Origin: Aquitalea denitrificans
Lineage (GTDB): Bacteria > Pseudomonadota > Gammaproteobacteria > Burkholderiales > Chromobacteriaceae
DNA: 64,000 nt
NCBI RefSeq assembly: GCF_009856625.1
Contig: NZ_CP047241.1
Location: forward strand, 3,534,001 to 3,598,000
Direction of reading: 5' to 3'
Part shown: piece after piece, positions 60,397 to 64,000 of the stretch
Numbering within the stretch: position 1 is the first letter of the stretch
How the letters are laid out: the number at the start of each line of letters is the position of its first letter
Notes under the pieces: generated by a model
The model's input: the letters and a program-made list of their open reading frames with translations, nothing else
What the model was told of the DNA's origin: nothing
Database searches by the model: none
Position numbers and translations under genes: made by a program

Positions 60397-61022
60397 GCAA
60401 GGAAAAGCTGATCAAGCGCTACAGCGCGGCGGAACGCATCAACCACTGGATCGTAGCGCTGTGTTTCCTGTTGCTGGCCATCTCCGGCCTGGCCTTTTTC
60501 TACCCGGCCTTCTTCTGGCTCACCGGGGTATTCGGCACGCCGCAGCTGGCGCGCATCGTGCACCCATTCGTGGGCGTGATGATGTTTGTCGGCTTTGCCC
60601 GCCAGTTTTTCCGTTACTGGCATCACAATTTCATCGACCAGGAAGACATCAAGTGGATGAAATCGGTGAAATCGGTGCTGGCAGGCCATGAAGTCGGCGA
60701 CATCGGCAAGTACAACGGCGGTCAGAAAGGCATGTTCTGGCTGATGACAGGCTGCCTGCTGGTATTGATTTGCACCGGCGTCATCATCTGGCGACCCTAC
60801 TTTGCCTATTACTTCCCCATCGAGCTGATCCGCGTGGCCCTGCTGCTGCATGCCTGGAGTGCGCTGGCGCTGATTGCCGGCATCATCGTGCATGTGTACG
60901 CCGCCATCTGGGTGCGCGGCACCATCCGCGCCATGGTGGAGGGCGTAGTCACCCATGCCTGGGCCAAGAAGCATCACCCGCGCTGGTATCGCGAAATGAC
61001 AGGAGACAAGCACAAACCATGA
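60393..61022 (+). CDS. fdnI: Formate dehydrogenase-N cytochrome b556 (gamma) subunit
   Basis: A 209-residue membrane protein with four predicted helices. Haem-ligand histidines lie in the ERINHWIVALCFLLLA helix, in RQFFRYWHHNF and in LLHAWSALALIAGIIVHVYAA. It receives electrons from FdnH and reduces quinone. It overlaps fdnH at its start and fdhE at its stop, so the three genes are coupled. Confidence 0.95.
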   Translation: MSKEKLIKRYSAAERINHWIVALCFLLLAISGLAFFYPAFFWLTGVFGTPQLARIVHPFVGVMMFVGFARQFFRYWHHNFIDQEDIKWMKSVKSVLAGHEVGDIGKYNGGQKGMFWLMTGCLLVLICTGVIIWRPYFAYYFPIELIRVALLLHAWSALALIAGIIVHVYAAIWVRGTIRAMVEGVVTHAWAKKHHPRWYREMTGDKHKP

Positions 61023-61939
61023 GCATACGCATTGTTCCGGTCGAGCAATTGGCCGAACGTCAGGCAGCCAGCCTGGACATCACCCCGCTGCTGCTGCCGC
61101 AGCCGGCCACGCTGTATCGTCAGCGCGCGGCGCGGCTGCAGCAGCTGGCGGCGGGGCATGTCATGGCCGATTACCTGCAACTGGCCAGCCGCATTGCCCA
61201 GGCACAACACCAGCTGGTGCACAGCCAACCGGTGTTGCTGCCCGAGCGGGAGGACTATTTCCAGCAGTGTGCCGAACACGGCCTGCCACCCCTGGGTGCC
61301 ATGGCCTGGCAACGTGACGCACAGTGGCAGCAGGTGCTGCTTGCCCTGTGTGCACAGCTGGCGGACGGTGCCAGTCCGGTGCTGGCCGGCGTGCTCAACA
61401 CGCTGGCTGACAGTCCTCCGGCACGGCTGGAAGCAGCAGCCCAGAAGCTGTTGTCGGGGGATCTGGCAGCGGTGGACAGTGCGCAAGCCCCCTTCATCTG
61501 GGCGGCCTTGTCGGTGTACTTCAGCCAGTTGGCCAGCCAGTTGAAGGTGGCTGCCGTGGCCGAACCGGGCGATGCGCGCCACCTGTGCCCGGTATGTGCC
61601 AGCGCCCCGGTGACCAGCATCGTGCATCAGGGCAATGAAGCCGGACTGCGCTACCTGCACTGCAGCCTGTGCGAAAGCGAGTGGCATCTGGTGCGCGCCA
61701 AGTGCAGCAACTGCGAGGCAACGCGCGACATCGGCTACTGGTCGCTGGAAAACGTCCATGCAGCCGTACGTGGCGAATCCTGTGGCGACTGCGGCAGCTA
61801 TCTGAAAATCCTGTCGCTGGACAAGGACCAGCAGGCCGAAGCAGTGGCCGACGACCTGGCCAGCCTGGCGCTGGATGCCGCACTGGAGGAACAGGGATTT
61901 GCCCGCAGCGGACTCAATCCACTGCTGTTTCCCGGCTAA
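61019..61939 (+). CDS. fdhE: Formate dehydrogenase accessory protein FdhE
   Basis: A 306-residue rubredoxin-like assembly factor. Four Cys-x-x-Cys knuckles in the C-terminal half are visible: CPVCASAP, CSLCESEW, CSNCEATRDIGYWSLE and CGDCGSYLK. The N-terminal helical half is Leu/Ala/Gln-rich. FdhE binds FdnG before Tat export in enterobacteria. ATG at 61019 overlaps the fdnI stop. A strong terminator follows. Confidence 0.94.
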   Translation: MSIRIVPVEQLAERQAASLDITPLLLPQPATLYRQRAARLQQLAAGHVMADYLQLASRIAQAQHQLVHSQPVLLPEREDYFQQCAEHGLPPLGAMAWQRDAQWQQVLLALCAQLADGASPVLAGVLNTLADSPPARLEAAAQKLLSGDLAAVDSAQAPFIWAALSVYFSQLASQLKVAAVAEPGDARHLCPVCASAPVTSIVHQGNEAGLRYLHCSLCESEWHLVRAKCSNCEATRDIGYWSLENVHAAVRGESCGDCGSYLKILSLDKDQQAEAVADDLASLALDAALEEQGFARSGLNPLLFPG

Positions 61940-61961
61940 CCCTCCCCCTGCCCGCACACTC

Positions 61962-61987
61962 AACCGGCCTACTGGCCGGTTTTTTAT
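61962..61987 (+). terminator. Rho-independent terminator after fdhE
   Basis: AACCGGCC-TACT-GGCCGGTT followed by TTTTTATT, 22 bases after the fdhE stop. It closes the fdn operon. Confidence 0.9.
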
Positions 61988-62182
61988 TACCTGCGCCCTG
62001 CTGGAATACGGTGCTAGCCGTTTGCATTCAATCCGGTCAGCAACTAGAAAACAAGAACAACAAGCAGATGTTGTGATGACAAAAAACGGCTGCCAAGGCC
62101 GGATAAATCACCGTCAGGCCGCAATCCGGCTGGTGCAGTGACAAACCTGCACATGGGCGGCAAGCACGACGAGGGGAAGGGC

Positions 62183-62551
62183 ATGAGCAAGACCATACTG
62201 ATTGTCGACGATTCGACCAGCCTGCGTCTGGTGGTAAAGATGACGCTGGAAGGTGCCGGACATCATGTCATCCAGGCCGCTGATGGCCAGCAGGCCATGG
62301 CCATGCTGGATGGCCGTCAGATCGACCTGGTTCTCACCGACCTCAACATGCCCGTGCTCGGCGGTTTCGGCCTGCTGGACAGCATCCGCCAGCACCCTGT
62401 CTACGGACATACCCCCGTCGTCATCCTGACCACACAGGATGCGTCACACCTGCAGCAACTGGGACAGCAAAAAGGCGGCTGCAGCTGGATCGTCAAGCCA
62501 TTCGAACCCACTCACCTGCTGGCTGTCGTTGCCCGGCTCACCCAGGGCTGA
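62183..62551 (+). CDS. CheY-like single-domain response regulator
   Basis: A 122-residue receiver domain and nothing else. KTILIVDDSTSLR carries the acidic pocket, Asp53 in VLTDLNMPVLGG is the phosphoacceptor, and the conserved Lys lies in WIVKPFEPTHLL. ATG at 62183 has GAGGGGAAGG upstream; the frame extends further but without a start context. It precedes a STAS gene by six bases and CheA after that, so it belongs to a chemosensory-type array. Confidence 0.92.
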   Translation: MSKTILIVDDSTSLRLVVKMTLEGAGHHVIQAADGQQAMAMLDGRQIDLVLTDLNMPVLGGFGLLDSIRQHPVYGHTPVVILTTQDASHLQQLGQQKGGCSWIVKPFEPTHLLAVVARLTQG

Positions 62552-62557
62552 GGTTTT

Positions 62558-62848
62558 ATGCCGTATCTGCTCACTCTGACAGCCGAACAGACCATCTACC
62601 AGGCCCCGGCACTACAGCAACAACTGGCCGAGGCGCTGCGCCAGCATCCGGACCTGCTACTCGATCTGTCCCAAGTCAGCGAAATAGACTGTGCCGGCGT
62701 ACAGGTACTGCTATGGCTGCAAGCCGTAATGGAAAAACAGGGCCACAGCCTGCGACTGTGTCAGCCCAGCCAGGCAGTCAGCAACTTCCTCCGGCTGATG
62801 GGTTTTACTCAGTTGCAAGCCTGTATGGAGGGCAACGATGAATCTTGA
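62558..62848 (+). CDS. STAS domain protein (anti-sigma antagonist-like)
   Basis: A 96-residue STAS domain. The usual phosphorylation loop D-S-S-G reads D-C-A-G here (SEIDCAGVQVLLWL), so the serine that anti-sigma kinases phosphorylate is missing. It sits between the CheY-like gene and cheA, and its stop overlaps the cheA start. Such STAS proteins occur in some chemosensory clusters; the role is not known. Confidence 0.88.
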   Translation: MPYLLTLTAEQTIYQAPALQQQLAEALRQHPDLLLDLSQVSEIDCAGVQVLLWLQAVMEKQGHSLRLCQPSQAVSNFLRLMGFTQLQACMEGNDES

Positions 62849-64000
62849 ACAGGCCATGCAATCCTTCCTGCAGGAATCTGCAGAACTGCTGGAGGAAATG
62901 GAAAGCATTCTGCTGGATGCCGAAGCGGACAGTATCACCGCCGAGCAGCTAGGGGCTCTGTTTCGCTGCATGCACACCATCAAGGGCTCAGCCGGACTGT
63001 TCGGGCTGGAAGACATCGTCCACTTCAGCCATCAGGCAGAAAACCTGCTGGATCAGTTACGTGATGGCAAGCTGCAACTGGATGCAGAACTGAGCGGCCT
63101 GCTGCTGCGCAGCCACGACCATGTCAAGGCACAGCTGGCTGCCGTGGAAGCAGGCCAGCCCCTGCCAGACGGCGAGGAGACCGCCATCCTTGCCGAGATT
63201 GCCCTGCGCCTGCAAGCGGACACCGCCTCAAGCCCGCAACCGGCTACCGCCGAAACAGCCGAGCAAGCGCCGCCTGGCGACTGGCTGCTGACCCTGCGCT
63301 TTGGCCCGGATGTGCTGCGTAATGGCATGGACCCGGCATCCTTCATCCGCTATCTGGCCACGCTGGGAGAAATCCGCAGCATTGCCAGTTACAGCTGCAA
63401 TTTGCCCGCCGACGACAGCTTTGACCCCGAGTGTAATTACCTGCGGCTGGAACTGCAGTTTTGCGGTGCCGTGGATGCGGAACAACTGGACAGCGTATTC
63501 GCCTTTGCCAGCGAGGGCAGCCAGTTCATCATCAGCCCGCGAGCACAACTGGAACAACATCTGCAGCAGGTATTGCAACTGGGAGATGCAGCCGAGCGGC
63601 AACGCGCCAGCCAGCTATGGCAGCAATGGGGGCGATGGCCACAGCAGGCGGCAGCCATGCCAGATCCACCGGATCTGACCGCCCCTACGACACCGCTGCT
63701 TGTCACACCGGCAGATGGCGAGGGAAAAGCCACCCGGCAGGGCGAAAGCCGCTTCATCAAGGTGGAGGCCGGCAAGCTGGATAGCCTGATCAACCTGGTT
63801 GGCGAACTGGTGATTGCCGGGGCTGCCACCAGCCTGTTGGCCCGCAGCCATGGCAACGGCCCGCTACTGGAATCCACCGCCATCCTGTCGGGCCTGATCG
63901 AGCAGATTCGCGGCCAGACCCTGGCAATGCGCATGGTTCCCATCGGAGAAACCTTCAGCCGCTTTGGCCGCGTGGTACACGATGTCAGCCATGCCCTGGG
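62838..64000 (+). CDS. cheA: CheA-type histidine kinase, N-terminal part
   Basis: The gene runs past the window end; 387 codons are visible. The HPt domain carries phosphoacceptor His46 in LFRCMHTIKGSAGLFG. A low-complexity and P2-like region follows (about 120-285), then the dimerisation domain (FIKVEAGKLDSLINLVGEL; LIEQIRGQTLAMRMVPIGETFSRF) that precedes the ATPase. ATG at 62838 overlaps the STAS stop by eleven bases. It probably signals through the adjacent CheY-like protein. Confidence 0.93.
   Translation, partial: MNLEQAMQSFLQESAELLEEMESILLDAEADSITAEQLGALFRCMHTIKGSAGLFGLEDIVHFSHQAENLLDQLRDGKLQLDAELSGLLLRSHDHVKAQLAAVEAGQPLPDGEETAILAEIALRLQADTASSPQPATAETAEQAPPGDWLLTLRFGPDVLRNGMDPASFIRYLATLGEIRSIASYSCNLPADDSFDPECNYLRLELQFCGAVDAEQLDSVFAFASEGSQFIISPRAQLEQHLQQVLQLGDAAERQRASQLWQQWGRWPQQAAAMPDPPDLTAPTTPLLVTPADGEGKATRQGESRFIKVEAGKLDSLINLVGELVIAGAATSLLARSHGNGPLLESTAILSGLIEQIRGQTLAMRMVPIGETFSRFGRVVHDVSHAL

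Noticed and set aside
62080..62106. CAAA-N14-GCCGGATAA, resembling a flagellar sigma-28 promoter before the CheY-like gene
   Set aside because: The -10 has an inserted G relative to GCCGATAA and the -35 has a mismatch, so the match is too poor to list as a promoter.
1..64000. Search for prophage, insertion sequences, CRISPR arrays and defence islands
   Set aside because: No transposase, integrase, phage structural gene, Cas gene, restriction gene or regularly spaced repeat was seen in any frame.

Overview
The window reads as a chromosomal core segment of a Gram-negative betaproteobacterium of the order Neisseriales. A Chromobacteriaceae genus such as Aquitalea or Chromobacterium is my best guess, based on the gene order kdsD-kdsC-lptC-lptA-lptB-rpoN-hpf-ptsN-hprK-rapZ, the exbB-exbD-lpxK-trm112-kdsB-adk block and roughly 60% GC. 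No 16S gene is present, so the genus is inference. I see no insertion sequence, prophage, CRISPR array or rRNA. Nearly every long open frame opposite or across the genes listed here is a codon-bias shadow and was left out.

Layout. 0-6.6 kb (minus strand): the start of a secreted solute-binding-like protein, a DUF1615 lipoprotein, and a tight operon DUF4337 - HflK-like - HflC-like - NRAMP-type transporter - TerC-family transporter. 6.8 kb: tRNA-Gly(CCC). 7-11.2 kb: a small aromatic-catabolism-like set (FAA hydrolase, AAHS permease, VOC protein) with a divergent LysR regulator. 11.5-17.8 kb: SulP-like permease, AsmA-family protein, an intergenic array of hairpins, and a KefB-type antiporter. 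18-25.6 kb: KDO and LPS-transport genes, sigma-54 and the PTS-Ntr/HprK/RapZ block. 25.7-32.1 kb: ubiX, nnr, an EamA exporter, and a sensor kinase coupled to an HD-GYP response regulator. 32.2-36.8 kb (minus): hemolysin III, adk, kdsB, trm112, lpxK, exbD, exbB. 37-53.6 kb (mostly plus): xseA, DUF4442, an ArsR regulator, gpmI, envC-like, ctpA, argA, yggX, ppk1, DUF456, ettA, CDGSH, an NlpD-like lipoprotein, a GhrA-like reductase and a second DUF1615 lipoprotein. 53.7-55.3 kb (minus): tRNA-Glu, -Arg and -Ser, and lysC. 55.4-61.9 kb: fdhD and, divergently, a selenocysteine formate dehydrogenase operon fdnGHI-fdhE. 62.2-64 kb: a chemotaxis-type cluster (CheY-like, STAS, CheA) that runs off the window.

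How the genes work together. Several blocks build the envelope: KDO synthesis and activation (kdsD, kdsC, kdsB), lipid A (lpxK), LPS transport (lptCAB), peptidoglycan remodelling (envC-like, NlpD-like, and possibly the two DUF1615 lipoproteins) and an ExbBD motor. Regulation is represented by rpoN, PTS-Ntr, RapZ, the HD-GYP pathway and CheA. Respiration is represented by the selenoenzyme formate dehydrogenase with its FdhD and FdhE assembly factors.

Points I consider most worth a second look: (1) both DUF1615 lipoproteins carry three motifs resembling those of lytic transglycosylases; (2) the SPFH-NRAMP-TerC operon looks like an undescribed metal-handling module; (3) the AT-rich 381-bp gap between exbB and xseA holds a cluster of DnaA-box-like sites and a palindromic operator-like element; (4) five hairpins lie between asmA and the antiporter gene, two of them with the same stem; (5) a perfect 8-bp inverted repeat lies upstream of the selenoprotein operon.
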